NCBI RefSeq assembly: GCF_042651785.1
Contig: NZ_JBHSEC010000019.1
Span: 434,001 to 498,000 of the forward strand
Length of the DNA: 64,000 bases
DNA from: Chungangia koreensis
Lineage (GTDB): Bacteria > Bacillota > Bacilli > Bacillales_A > Planococcaceae
Direction: 5' to 3'
Position numbers and translations under genes: made by a program. This document shows, piece after piece, positions 15,790 to 24,844 of this stretch. A model generated the notes under the pieces. It saw only the letters and a program-made list of their open reading frames with translations, ran no database searches and was not told the DNA's origin. The stretch's first letter is position 1, and each line of letters begins with the position of its first letter.

Positions 15790-16062
15790 TAATCTAAATG
15801 AGTAATCGCCTATGACCGGAAAAGTAGCTATATCGCAGAATGGCAAGAGATGGAAAGACTTGGCTGAAATCTTTCCTCCAGGAGCATATAAGTGAACAAC
15901 AACCGAGAGGCTCCTTGTCGAAAGGTGGAATTCCATCTAGTAGGGAAGGACGGAACCGGCCGTTATCCGGATCGAGGTGGGTGCATTAAGCACCAACTAG
16001 GGTGGAACCGCGGAAGCTAATAGCTCTCGTCCCTTGCATATGCAAGGGACGGGGGCTTTTTA
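15790..16062 (+). promoter_or_regulatory. T-box leader of hisS-aspS
   Basis: tRNA-sensing leader. The T-box sequence AGGGTGGAACCGCGG is at 15999-16013. The terminator stem is 16028-16038 with 16041-16051, followed by a G-rich and T-rich tail. The Stem I AGTA motif is near 15823. The specifier side reads GTGAAC-AAC-AACCGAG, with AAC at 15898-15900 in the same register in which the alaS T-box shows its Ala codon. No His or Asp codon is in that loop, although a CAT lies in the adjacent stem. Confidence 0.95.
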
Positions 16063-16146
16063 TATTTTCTAACTCATTAACCAAGCGATCAAAACCACCT
16101 TAAGTATCAGTTGAATGGGAAAATAGACAGAAAGGCAGGAATGTAT

Positions 16147-17412
16147 ATGAGTTATCAAGTTCCAAGAGGGACAAAAGACATTCTTCCAGTTGAAACGGAA
16201 AAATGGCAGTCAATTGAGAGGCTGATCCAAGAAACTTGCAGCCTTTATCAATACAAAGAAATTCGTACGCCGATGTTTGAGCATACGGAGCTGTTTTTGA
16301 GGAGTGTAGGAGATACTACAGACATAGTCCAAAAAGAAATGTACACCTTCACTGACCGTGGGGATCGAAGCCTTACCCTTCGTCCAGAAGGAACTGCAGC
16401 GGTTGTCAGGGCCTATGTTGAGCATAAAATGTTCGGAATGCCGGACCAACCGGTCAAGCTGTATTATATGGGACCAATGTTCCGTTATGAACGTCAGCAA
16501 GCTGGACGTTATCGTCAGTTCTCTCAATTCGGGGTAGAGGCGATCGGAAGTGCAGATCCGGCAATCGATGCAGAAGTTATTTCTTTGGCAATGGATATTT
16601 GTAAAAAAGCAGGATTAACAAGTCTAAAACTTGTCATTAATTCATTGGGGGATGCAGAAAGCAGGGCTTCGCACAAGGAGTCACTCGTTGAACACTTTAA
16701 GCCAAGCATCGGTGAATTTTGTCAAGACTGCCAAAACAGGCTGGAAAAGAATCCGCTTCGGATCCTCGATTGCAAGGTTGACCGTAATCACCCGCTGATG
16801 AATACGGCACCAGCATTAAGCGATTATTTAAATGAGGAATCAAAGCAATATTTTGACAAAGTAAAAGAATACTTAACAGTAATGGGACTGAAATTTGAAG
16901 TGGACGTAAATCTCGTCCGCGGACTTGACTATTACACTCATACGGCTTTTGAAATCATGAGTACGGCAGAAGGGTTCGGTGCCATTACAACTCTTTGCGG
17001 TGGAGGACGTTATAACGGATTGGTGGAAAATATTGGTGGACCAACTGCTCCTGGAATCGGTTTTGGCATGGGTGTTGACCGTATCCTGTTAGCACAGGAG
17101 GCAGAAGGAGTTCCGTTACCGAAATTATCAACTCTGAATGTGTATGTGGTAGCTCTTGGTGAAGAAGCTAAAAAGAAAGCTGTTGAAGTCGTCCGGAATT
17201 TCCGTTTAAATGGCATTTCTGCCGATCTTGATTATTTGGACCGGAAGATGAAAGCTCAAATGAAATCAGCTGATCGGTTAAGTGCCGAGAATGTTTTGAT
17301 CATTGGTGAGGAAGAATTGAATGAAGGATGCGCCGTCCTTAAGAATATGACGGACGGTACCCAACAGAAAGTATTATTCGATGAAATACTATCATTTTTA
17401 AAACGGAACTAA
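16147..17412 (+). CDS. hisS: Histidyl-tRNA synthetase
   Basis: Class II aminoacyl-tRNA synthetase, 421 residues, charging tRNA-His. Motif 1 is near the N-terminus; motif 2 contains FRYERQQAGRYRQF (about 113-126). The histidine-A motifs GLDYYT (about 259-264) and GGGRYNGL (about 284-291) and motif 3 (GIGFGMGVDRI, about 303-313) are clear. The C-terminal anticodon-binding domain follows. The ATG at 16147 is chosen because AGGCAGGA lies 6 bases before it and MSYQVPRGTKDILP matches the family start. It is followed by aspS after 19 bases; both are under the T-box. Confidence 0.96.
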   Translation: MSYQVPRGTKDILPVETEKWQSIERLIQETCSLYQYKEIRTPMFEHTELFLRSVGDTTDIVQKEMYTFTDRGDRSLTLRPEGTAAVVRAYVEHKMFGMPDQPVKLYYMGPMFRYERQQAGRYRQFSQFGVEAIGSADPAIDAEVISLAMDICKKAGLTSLKLVINSLGDAESRASHKESLVEHFKPSIGEFCQDCQNRLEKNPLRILDCKVDRNHPLMNTAPALSDYLNEESKQYFDKVKEYLTVMGLKFEVDVNLVRGLDYYTHTAFEIMSTAEGFGAITTLCGGGRYNGLVENIGGPTAPGIGFGMGVDRILLAQEAEGVPLPKLSTLNVYVVALGEEAKKKAVEVVRNFRLNGISADLDYLDRKMKAQMKSADRLSAENVLIIGEEELNEGCAVLKNMTDGTQQKVLFDEILSFLKRN

Positions 17413-17431
17413 TTAGTCAGGGGGAATCATC

Positions 17432-19219
17432 GTGACAAAACGGAGTCATTATTGTGGTGAAGTAACAGAAAGTCAAATTGGAGAACAGGTGGTCTTAAAG
17501 GGCTGGGTTCAAAAGAGACGTGATCTCGGTGGACTGATTTTCGTAGATTTACGTGACCGTTCAGGAATCGTGCAAATTGTATTTAATCCTGAAATCTCTG
17601 AAGAAGCTTTAAAAATTGGAGAACAGTTACGAAACGAATATGTGCTCCAAGTAGCCGGAAAGGTCATCGCACGTGAAGCAGCTCAAGTTAATAATAATTT
17701 GAAGACAGGGAAAATTGAAATACAGGCAGAAGAGGCAGTGATTATAAATGTCTCAAAAAATCCGCCTTTCATGATTGAGAATGATACAGATGTAAACGAA
17801 GATATCCGATTGAAATATCGCTATCTCGACCTTCGCCGCCCAGTCATGTATAACACATTCAAAATGCGTTCTGACATCATGAAAGCGATCAGGTTGTTCC
17901 TTGACGAGGAAGGATTCCTTGAGGTGGAAACTCCGATTTTGACGAAGTCCACTCCCGAAGGGGCAAGGGACTACTTAGTTCCAAGCCGTGTCCACGAAGG
18001 ACATTTTTACGCCTTACCGCAGTCACCTCAACTCTTTAAGCAGTTATTGATGGTGTCTGGTTTTGATAAATATTATCAAATTGCTCGCTGCTTCCGAGAT
18101 GAGGATTTACGGGCTGACCGGCAGCCTGAATTCACCCAAGTGGATATGGAAGTAAGTTTCATGTCTATGGATGAAATAATTGAAATGAACGAACGCCTTC
18201 TCCTAAAAGTGATGAAAGACGTAAAGGGCATTGAAATTAAAACTCCATTTCCTCGTATGCCATATTCGGAAGCCATGGACAGATACGGCTCTGATAAGCC
18301 GGATGTTCGATTTGGTCTTGAGTTAAAGGATGTTTCTTCCCTTGTAGAGGATACAGAATTTAAAGTATTCTCGGGAGCTGTCCAAACTGGCGGCCAAGTA
18401 AAATGTATCAATGTAAAAGGAGCAGCTTCCAACTACTCCCGAAAGGATATTGATGCTTTAGGGGAATTCGTGGGACGCTATGGCGCGAAAGGTCTTGCAT
18501 GGTTGAAAGTCGAAGACGATGGGCTTAAAGGGCCGATTGCCAAATTCTTTGAAGAAGAACGTGCAGCAAAACTGAGCCAAAAAGTAGAAGCTGAAACTGG
18601 AGATCTACTCGTATTTGTTGCAGACAGCAAAGAAGTGGTGGCAAATTCCTTAGGTGCACTTCGTAATAAGCTCGGGAAAGACTTAGGTCTGATCGATGAG
18701 TCCCGTTATGAATTCCTATGGGTAACAGACTGGCCGCTATTCGAATATGACGCTGAAGAAGGCAGATATTATGCGGCTCACCATCCGTTTACGATGCCTT
18801 TCGTAGAGGATGTACACTTGCTCGAAACAAATCCTGGAGAGGCTCGCGCTCAAGCATACGACATTGTACTGAATGGTTTAGAGCTTGGTGGAGGTTCCAT
18901 CCGGATTTATGAACGTGAAGTACAAGAAAAAATGTTCAGGACTTTAGGATTCACTACAGAAGAAGCGAAGGAACAATTTGGATTCCTTCTGGAAGCTTTT
19001 GAATATGGTCCACCTCCACATGGTGGTTTAGCGATCGGTCTTGACCGGCTGGTGATGCTTCTTGCAGGTCGCTCAAATATGCGTGAAACGATTGCTTTCC
19101 CTAAAACTGCAAGTGCAAACGATTTGATGACAGCGGCGCCTGGTACTGTATCCGAGAACCAAATGGACGAATTAGGACTATCGGTCAAGGTGAAGAATGA
19201 GTCTAATTCTCCAGAATGA
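17432..19219 (+). CDS. aspS: Aspartyl-tRNA synthetase
   Basis: Class IIb synthetase of 595 residues. It has an N-terminal OB-fold anticodon-binding domain (about 1-110), catalytic motifs RYLDLRRP (about 134) and FRDEDLRADRQPEFTQ (about 218-233), a GAD insertion domain (about 290-420), and motif 3 GLAIGLDRLVML (about 530). The residue after KRRD is Leu (L32), as in discriminating AspRS; non-discriminating Pseudomonas-type enzymes have His there. GTG start after GGGGGAATC. Second gene of the hisS operon; 6S RNA genes follow. Confidence 0.96.
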   Translation: MTKRSHYCGEVTESQIGEQVVLKGWVQKRRDLGGLIFVDLRDRSGIVQIVFNPEISEEALKIGEQLRNEYVLQVAGKVIAREAAQVNNNLKTGKIEIQAEEAVIINVSKNPPFMIENDTDVNEDIRLKYRYLDLRRPVMYNTFKMRSDIMKAIRLFLDEEGFLEVETPILTKSTPEGARDYLVPSRVHEGHFYALPQSPQLFKQLLMVSGFDKYYQIARCFRDEDLRADRQPEFTQVDMEVSFMSMDEIIEMNERLLLKVMKDVKGIEIKTPFPRMPYSEAMDRYGSDKPDVRFGLELKDVSSLVEDTEFKVFSGAVQTGGQVKCINVKGAASNYSRKDIDALGEFVGRYGAKGLAWLKVEDDGLKGPIAKFFEEERAAKLSQKVEAETGDLLVFVADSKEVVANSLGALRNKLGKDLGLIDESRYEFLWVTDWPLFEYDAEEGRYYAAHHPFTMPFVEDVHLLETNPGEARAQAYDIVLNGLELGGGSIRIYEREVQEKMFRTLGFTTEEAKEQFGFLLEAFEYGPPPHGGLAIGLDRLVMLLAGRSNMRETIAFPKTASANDLMTAAPGTVSENQMDELGLSVKVKNESNSPE

Positions 19220-19224
19220 ACCAA

Positions 19225-19253
19225 TTGAAAAATAATTGGTCATGTGCTAATAT
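19225..19253 (+). promoter_or_regulatory. Sigma-A promoter of the 6S RNA genes
   Basis: TTGAAA (19225-19230) and TAATAT (19248-19253) are 17 bases apart, giving a start near 19260, just before the first 6S core. No comparable promoter is seen in the 18 bases between the two copies. Confidence 0.7.
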
Positions 19254-19260
19254 GTACTTA

Positions 19261-19450
19261 CCACGAATCCTGATGTGTTCGTTATTTGACTTTCAGTTTT
19301 GACCGAACACTTTGATCGTCGGGAGTCCTTATTTCCAATTAGCTGACATGCCCCTGTTAGGGGAAGTCAAAAGATTGGGAGCGGACACCCACCTGCTGCG
19401 TGCGGGCTCAAAACGATTATATACGAAGACGGCACGATCGGGATTCGTAC
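19261..19450 (+). ncRNA. bsrA: 6S RNA, first tandem copy
   Basis: The sequence CCTGATGTGTTCGTTATTTG followed by TTTTGACCGAA resembles the 5' part of B. subtilis 6S-1 RNA (bsrA), which also lies between aspS and tcdA (yrvM). The core 19267-19444 is closed by a terminal stem in which ATCCTGAT-GTG pairs with CACGATCGGGAT (one bulge). 6S RNA binds housekeeping RNA polymerase by mimicking an open promoter. A second, diverged copy starts 196 bp downstream. Confidence 0.85.
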
Positions 19451-19456
19451 CGTTAT

Positions 19457-19645
19457 AAATTTATCCTGATGTGTTCGTTATTTGCCCTTTGTTTTGACCG
19501 AATACTAATATCGTCGGGAGTCTTACATAACCGGACAGATGACATGCCCTGCCAAAGGGAAGTCAAAAAGTCGGATGCGGACACCCACCTGCTGACAGTA
19601 GGTGCAAAACGATAACTTGCATAGACGGCACGATCGGGAACAATT
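19457..19645 (+). ncRNA. 6S RNA, second tandem copy
   Basis: The core 19463-19640 has the same 178-base length as the first copy. It shares the first 20 bases, TTTTGACCGAA, GCGGACACCCACCTGCTG and GACGGCACGATCGGGA. Differences fall mostly in the middle, for example in the apical hairpin (CCCTGCCAAAGGG here, CCCCTGTTAGGGG in copy one). The terminal stem is retained. It is probably co-transcribed with copy one and ends at the terminator at 19661. Confidence 0.82.
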
Positions 19646-19660
19646 ATTACTGACTAATCA

Positions 19661-19690
19661 CCCTCTGGCTTATTGCCGGAGGGTTTTTTG
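19661..19690 (+). terminator. Terminator after the 6S RNA pair
   Basis: CCCTCTGGC pairs with GCCGGAGGG (19661-19669 with 19675-19683, one G-U pair) followed by TTTTTT. Confidence 0.85.
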
Positions 19691-19743
19691 TAGGTTAAAA
19701 TTTGTAGTGCCGACTTTAAGTCACAAAGAAAGGATGCTAACTT

Positions 19744-20505
19744 ATGCTACACCAATTTTCTCGGAACGAACTTGCAATTGGAACAGAAGGAATTGAAAAA
19801 CTTAAACAAACGACTGTAGCCATCTTAGGCGTTGGGGGAGTCGGTTCATTTGCAGCTGAAGCGTGTGCAAGAAGCGGAATCGGTACCATTATCTTAGTCG
19901 ATAAGGACGATGTGGATATTACGAATATTAACCGCCAGTTAGTTGCGTATATGTCTACCATCGGTAAGTCAAAAGCCGAAATCATGAAAGAACGGATTGC
20001 CGATATCAATCCAAATTGTAAGGTTGTATCGCTACACATGTTCTATACGGATGAAACGGCTGAAGAATTTTTTAGTTATAAACCGGATTATGTCATTGAT
20101 GCCTCTGATACAATCATCTACAAAATCCATCTCATGAAAGAGTGCCTGAAGCGGGAAGTAAAGATCATTTCTAGTATGGGTGCAGCCAATAAGACAGATC
20201 CTACGAGATTTATGATCGAAGATATTTCTAAGACTCATACTGATCCAATCGCAAGAGTGATCCGTACCAAGCTTCGCAAGGATGGAATCAGAAAAGGCAT
20301 TCCTGTGATCTTTTCGGATGAAAGCCCGATTGTTGTAAGAGAGGAAGTCGTTGAAACGGTAGGAAAACCGGAAGCGAAAATCCGGAAGGCCCAAATGCCT
20401 CCATCCTCAAATGCCTTCGTCCCTTCGGTCGTCGGACTCATTGCAGCGAGCTATGTATACAATGACATTACGAGAGATATTAATGTGAACCGTGTAAAAC
20501 ACTAA
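19744..20505 (+). CDS. tcdA: tRNA threonylcarbamoyladenosine dehydratase TcdA
   Basis: ThiF/MoeB-like E1-type enzyme, 253 residues, that cyclizes t6A37 in tRNA to ct6A using ATP. The nucleotide-binding motif GVGGVGSFAAEACARSGIG lies at about residues 30-48, with Arg and Asn in the DITNINRQ segment. It is the homologue of B. subtilis YrvM, with the same neighbours (aspS, 6S RNA, rarA). GAAAGGATG precedes the ATG. MoeB or ThiF proper would have extra zinc Cys pairs, not seen here. Confidence 0.92.
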   Translation: MLHQFSRNELAIGTEGIEKLKQTTVAILGVGGVGSFAAEACARSGIGTIILVDKDDVDITNINRQLVAYMSTIGKSKAEIMKERIADINPNCKVVSLHMFYTDETAEEFFSYKPDYVIDASDTIIYKIHLMKECLKREVKIISSMGAANKTDPTRFMIEDISKTHTDPIARVIRTKLRKDGIRKGIPVIFSDESPIVVREEVVETVGKPEAKIRKAQMPPSSNAFVPSVVGLIAASYVYNDITRDINVNRVKH

Positions 20506-20515
20506 TTTAAACAAA

Positions 20516-20558
20516 AAGGAACGAAGGGCTCATCGGAAAACAGAACCCTTCGTTCCTT
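20516..20558. terminator. Bidirectional terminator between tcdA and rarA
   Basis: AAGGAACGAAGGG pairs with CCCTTCGTTCCTT (20516-20528 with 20546-20558). It sits between convergent genes and touches the rarA stop codon. Confidence 0.8.
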
Positions 20559-21840
20559 ATTTCTTTTTCATCGTTTTTAGTTTTTCATAGATTGCGCCCA
20601 TCCGCTTTTCTTCTCCAGCGTTGACTGGCTTATAAAAAGTAGTGTGTTTTATATGATCAGGCAAGTATTGCTGATCGACCCATCCCCCAAATGTACCAAG
20701 CGGTTGATCGTGCGGGTACAAATAGCCTTCATGACCGAGTGACTTGGCGCCGGCATAATGTGCATCCCGCAAATGGGATGGAATATCACCCGTTTTGCCG
20801 CTCCGTATAGTAGAAATCGCATTGTCCAATGCTTTATATGCAGAGTTTGACTTAGGAGATAAACACATTTCAACGACTGCACTCGCCAATGGAATTCTTG
20901 CCTCCGGCAAACCGAGTCGATCTGCAGCCTGTACAGCTTGGAGAACATGGCCGCCGACAGCTGGGTTGGCTAGACCGATATCCTCATAAGCCATGACAAG
21001 GAGCCTCCTTGAGACTGCAGTTAAATCACCAACTTCCAGTAAGTGAGCCATATAGTAAAGAGCGGCGTCAACATCGCTTCCGCGAACCGATTTTTGCAGT
21101 GCAGATAAGAGATTATAAAAGTGCGAACCTTTTTTATCCCCATACACGCCGATCCTGTCCACCAAGTTATCGATGACGGAATCATCCACTATCGTTGCCC
21201 CGTCCTCCTCATCAGAGGCGTAAACGATCGATTCCAAAAGTGTCAACGCCTTCCGGGCATCTCCGTTTGCTCCACCGGCAATTTTATTGGTCTGTTCCTC
21301 AGTTATCATTATCTTCTGCTTTCCCAGTCCACGTTGTTCATCTTCAATTGCTCTCTTCAGCAATTTGTGAACGTCCTGTTGGGAAAGTCTTTTCAGTTGC
21401 TTGATTTCACCACAACGTGAACGAATCGCCGGATTCACATCATGGAATGGGTTTTCGGTTGTAGCACCAATTAGGATAATCGATCCGTTTTCAACATGCG
21501 GGAGGAGGGCATCCTGTTGCAGTTTGTTGAATCGGTGGATCTCGTCTAAAAATAATATGACTTTTCCAGTCATTCTGGATTCCGCTACTACTTCTTCAAT
21601 GTCTTTCTTACCTGCGACTGTTGCATTCAATGGGATGAACGGCAAGTTCACTGTACCCGCGATGGCATGAGCAAGGGAAGTTTTCCCAACTCCGGGTTCT
21701 CCGTATAGCAGCATGGAAGGGACATGTCCATTTTTAATCATTTTATATAATGCAGTATGTGGTCCAATAACATCTTCTTGGCCTGCGATTTCGTCAATTG
21801 TTTTTGGTCGCATTCTGAAAGCTAAAGGTTCGTTTGACAA
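20557..21840 (-). CDS. rarA: Replication-associated recombination protein RarA (MgsA)
   Basis: AAA+ ATPase of 427 residues related to clamp loaders and RuvB, acting at stalled replication forks. Walker A GEPGVGKTS (about 46-54), Walker B LFLDEIHRFN (about 93-102) and sensor 1 GATTENP (about 121) are clear. The C-terminal part has the tetramerization domain and the family end with YLYPHDQP. TTG start, 7 bases after GGAGGG. Convergent to tcdA and divergent from cymR, as in B. subtilis (yrvN). Confidence 0.94.
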   Translation of the reverse strand: MSNEPLAFRMRPKTIDEIAGQEDVIGPHTALYKMIKNGHVPSMLLYGEPGVGKTSLAHAIAGTVNLPFIPLNATVAGKKDIEEVVAESRMTGKVILFLDEIHRFNKLQQDALLPHVENGSIILIGATTENPFHDVNPAIRSRCGEIKQLKRLSQQDVHKLLKRAIEDEQRGLGKQKIMITEEQTNKIAGGANGDARKALTLLESIVYASDEEDGATIVDDSVIDNLVDRIGVYGDKKGSHFYNLLSALQKSVRGSDVDAALYYMAHLLEVGDLTAVSRRLLVMAYEDIGLANPAVGGHVLQAVQAADRLGLPEARIPLASAVVEMCLSPKSNSAYKALDNAISTIRSGKTGDIPSHLRDAHYAGAKSLGHEGYLYPHDQPLGTFGGWVDQQYLPDHIKHTTFYKPVNAGEEKRMGAIYEKLKTMKKK

Positions 21841-22043
21841 TTTCCTTCCCTCCTAAAAACGTACATTCGTTCTCTTATTATACCTTGAAATGAAAAAGAT
21901 TTGTTGAACAGCAAGCAAATGGTTTGAATCATTGGATGTTATTTAGTTTAATTATTTCTATTGTTCATTCAACCTTAGCCTATGTCCAAAGGCTTTTCGT
22001 AATTGATAGGGTTAATTATATCCGAGTAGATTAGGTGGAAATA

Positions 22044-22052
22044 TGCTATACT
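22044..22052 (+). promoter_or_regulatory. Extended -10 promoter upstream of cymR
   Basis: TGCTATACT forms an extended -10 element 39 bases before the cymR start codon; no good -35 hexamer is present. Confidence 0.5.
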
Positions 22053-22090
22053 ATCATGAAGTATTGCTGAATAGTTTTGAGGTGTAAGGA

Positions 22091-22507
22091 TTGAAAATTT
22101 CAACGAAGGGCCGTTATGGTCTGACGATTATGATTGAACTTGCTAAGAATTATGGTGAACGTCCACTGCCATTACGAAAAATTGCAGAAGAGCATAAGTT
22201 ATCGGAACCTTATTTAGAACAGCTCATCTCTCCTTTGCGTAATTCCGGATTAGTCAGAAGTGTCCGCGGTGCAAATGGTGGCTATCTTTTGTCAAAGCCT
22301 CCATATGAGATTTCGGCTGCCGAAGTCATACGAGTATTGGAAGGTCCGCTTCAGATTGTCGAAGCTCTCGAGGACGAGGCACCGGCACAAAGGGAGCTGT
22401 GGAAACGGATCCGTGATGCAATCCGTGATGTGCTTGACCGGACGACAATTGAAGATTTGGCAAAATATGATGAACCTTCCGACGAAGGTTATATGTTCTA
22501 TATATAA
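22091..22507 (+). CDS. cymR: Rrf2-family cysteine metabolism repressor CymR
   Basis: Rrf2-type winged-helix regulator, 138 residues, very close to B. subtilis CymR from MKISTKGRYGLTIMIELAK to the C-terminal YMFYI. In B. subtilis it represses sulfur and cysteine uptake genes together with CysK. It lacks the three-Cys Fe-S cluster motif of IscR, which favours CymR. TTG start; GAGGTG and AAGGA lie just upstream. It is followed by iscS and mnmA on the same strand. Confidence 0.94.
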   Translation: MKISTKGRYGLTIMIELAKNYGERPLPLRKIAEEHKLSEPYLEQLISPLRNSGLVRSVRGANGGYLLSKPPYEISAAEVIRVLEGPLQIVEALEDEAPAQRELWKRIRDAIRDVLDRTTIEDLAKYDEPSDEGYMFYI

Positions 22508-22545
22508 TTTCTACATAGCTTATTAGATAAGGGAGTCTTGCAACA

Positions 22546-23688
22546 ATGAACAGAATTTATTTGGACCATGCAGCCACTTCACCAGTACATCCAAAGTCTG
22601 CCGAAAAACTGGCGGAAGTGTTGACAACTGTATATGGGAATCCTTCCAGCATCCACGGAACCGGCAGGGAAGCACGGAAGCTGTTAGACGAATCTCGTGA
22701 GGTCCTTGCAAAAAGCATCGGTGCGGATGTCAATGACATCATCCTGACAAGCGGTGGTACAGAAGCGGACAATTTAGCCATTTTCGGTACAGCCTATGGT
22801 CGAAAAGATGAAGGAAAGCATATCATTACATCAGAAATTGAGCATCATGCTGTTCTGAATTCTTGCAAGAAGCTTGAAAAAGAAGGGTACGAGGTGACCT
22901 ATTTACCAGTAGATCAAGCTGGAAAGGTTTCCATCGATGACTTTAAGGCTGCACTGAGACCCGATACCATTTTAGTTACCATTATGTATGGAAACAACGA
23001 AATCGGCACCATCCAGCCGATTAATGAAATCGGTGACCTTTTGGCTGACCATCCCGCAACTTTCCATACAGACGCCGTTCAGGCATACGGCATCGTTCCA
23101 TTGGATGTAAAAAAACTGAATGTGGACTTGTTGAGTGTATCCTCCCATAAGGTGAATGGTCCGAAGGGGATCGGCTTCTTATTCCAAAAACCGAAAACCC
23201 TTCTTTACACACAATTGATCGGTGGTGAGCAAGAAAGAAAGCGCAGGGCTGGTACAGAAAACGTTCCCGCTGCTGCGGCGTTCGCCGAAGCCGTTAAAAT
23301 TGCACAAGATTCATTGGAAGAAAAGCGAGAACGTTATGAGAGGTTCCGCAAAATCTTCATCGATGTGCTTGATGAATCGGGAATCGATTATCATGTCAAT
23401 GGCGGCGTGCAACCGTATTTGCCCCATATTTTAAATATCAGTTTTAAAGGAACCGATGTAGAGTCATTTCTTGTCAATTTAGATTTGGAAGGGGTTTCTG
23501 CTTCAAGCGGTTCTGCATGCACTGCTGGTTCGATCGATCCGTCCCATGTACTAATCGCGATGTACGGAAAAGAGGCACGTGAACTGCGTGACTCGATCCG
23601 TTTCAGCTTCGGTTATGGTCTAACAGAAGAGGATGTACGTAAATCAGCAGAATCCACAGTGAAAATCGTCAAAAGACTTGTGAAATAA
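22546..23688 (+). CDS. iscS: Cysteine desulfurase (IscS/YrvO type)
   Basis: PLP enzyme of 380 residues that removes sulfur from cysteine and passes it on as a persulfide. The PLP Lys is in SSHKVNGPKGIGF (about residue 203) and the catalytic Cys in the loop SGSACTAGS (about 325). The position directly before mnmA suggests that its main client is MnmA in tRNA 2-thiouridine synthesis, as shown for B. subtilis YrvO. AAGGGAG lies upstream of the ATG. Confidence 0.95.
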   Translation: MNRIYLDHAATSPVHPKSAEKLAEVLTTVYGNPSSIHGTGREARKLLDESREVLAKSIGADVNDIILTSGGTEADNLAIFGTAYGRKDEGKHIITSEIEHHAVLNSCKKLEKEGYEVTYLPVDQAGKVSIDDFKAALRPDTILVTIMYGNNEIGTIQPINEIGDLLADHPATFHTDAVQAYGIVPLDVKKLNVDLLSVSSHKVNGPKGIGFLFQKPKTLLYTQLIGGEQERKRRAGTENVPAAAAFAEAVKIAQDSLEEKRERYERFRKIFIDVLDESGIDYHVNGGVQPYLPHILNISFKGTDVESFLVNLDLEGVSASSGSACTAGSIDPSHVLIAMYGKEARELRDSIRFSFGYGLTEEDVRKSAESTVKIVKRLVK

Positions 23689-23710
23689 CTAGATGAAAGA
23701 GTGAAGATAA

Positions 23711-24832
23711 ATGAGTACAAATCAAGACAATTCCAAGACACGTGTAGTCGTTGGAATGTCAGGCGGTGTCGATTCATCAGTAGCCGCCTACTTACTGAAA
23801 CAACAAGGATATGACGTCATCGGCATATTCATGAAAAACTGGGATGACACTGATGAGTTCGGAGTGTGTACGGCGACTGAAGACTATGAGGACGTCATTC
23901 GAGTTTGCAATCAAATCGGAATCCCTTACTATGCAGTGAATTTTGAAAAGCAATACTGGGACAAAGTATTCACTTATTTTCTTGACGAATACAAAGCTGG
24001 TAGAACTCCGAACCCGGATGTGATGTGCAACAAAGAAATCAAATTCAAAGCGTTCCTTGAGCATGCCTTAAGTCTTGGAGCAGATTATTTAGCAACAGGG
24101 CACTACGCTCAAGTTGATGTCCGTGACGGAGAAACTGTCATGCTTCGCGGAAAAGACAACAACAAAGACCAAACTTACTTTTTGAATCAACTTTCACAGG
24201 AACAGCTGTCGAAGGTGATGTTCCCAATCGGTCATTTAGAAAAGAAACGAGTGCGTGAAATCGCTTTGGAAGCAGGACTTGCTACTGCTACTAAAAAAGA
24301 TTCGACCGGCATCTGCTTCATAGGGGAACGGGATTTCAAGCAATTCTTAAGCCAGTATTTGCCGGCGCAACCGGGTGAAATGGTGACCATGGACGGAGTG
24401 AAAATGGGCCGTCATGAGGGATTGATGTACTATACAATCGGCCAACGCCATGGTTTAGGAATTGGTGGAGCTGGGGACCCGTGGTTTGTTGTCGGCAAGG
24501 ATCTGAAAAACAATATCCTCTATGTTGGCCAGAACTTCTACAATGATCTCCTATTTTCAGATAGCTTGGTTGCTGTCAATGTTGGCTTTACATCAAATAA
24601 GCCAAAGCCGCAAAATTTCAGCTGTACGGCAAAATTCAGATACCGTCAACCTGATGTGAAAGTAGATGTGGAGTTGTTGCCGGATGGAAAGGCTCACGTC
24701 ACGTTTGCAGAACCGGTTAGAGCGATTACACCTGGTCAAGCTGTCGTATTCTATGATGGTGAAGAATGTCTCGGCGGGGGAACGATTGATGAAGTTATTA
24801 AAAATGGGATAAGACTGGACTACGTCGGGTAA
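23711..24832 (+). CDS. mnmA: tRNA 2-thiouridine(34) synthase MnmA
   Basis: ATP-dependent thiolase of the wobble uridine of tRNA-Lys, -Glu and -Gln, 373 residues. The PP-loop GMSGGVDSSVAAYLL is at about residues 15-29. The two catalytic Cys lie in NPDVMCNKEIKF (about 106) and DSTGICFIGE (about 203). The sulfur donor is probably the upstream iscS product, 22 bases away. Length agrees with the family. Confidence 0.96.
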   Translation: MSTNQDNSKTRVVVGMSGGVDSSVAAYLLKQQGYDVIGIFMKNWDDTDEFGVCTATEDYEDVIRVCNQIGIPYYAVNFEKQYWDKVFTYFLDEYKAGRTPNPDVMCNKEIKFKAFLEHALSLGADYLATGHYAQVDVRDGETVMLRGKDNNKDQTYFLNQLSQEQLSKVMFPIGHLEKKRVREIALEAGLATATKKDSTGICFIGERDFKQFLSQYLPAQPGEMVTMDGVKMGRHEGLMYYTIGQRHGLGIGGAGDPWFVVGKDLKNNILYVGQNFYNDLLFSDSLVAVNVGFTSNKPKPQNFSCTAKFRYRQPDVKVDVELLPDGKAHVTFAEPVRAITPGQAVVFYDGEECLGGGTIDEVIKNGIRLDYVG

Positions 24833-24844
24833 GGGGTGCGTTGA

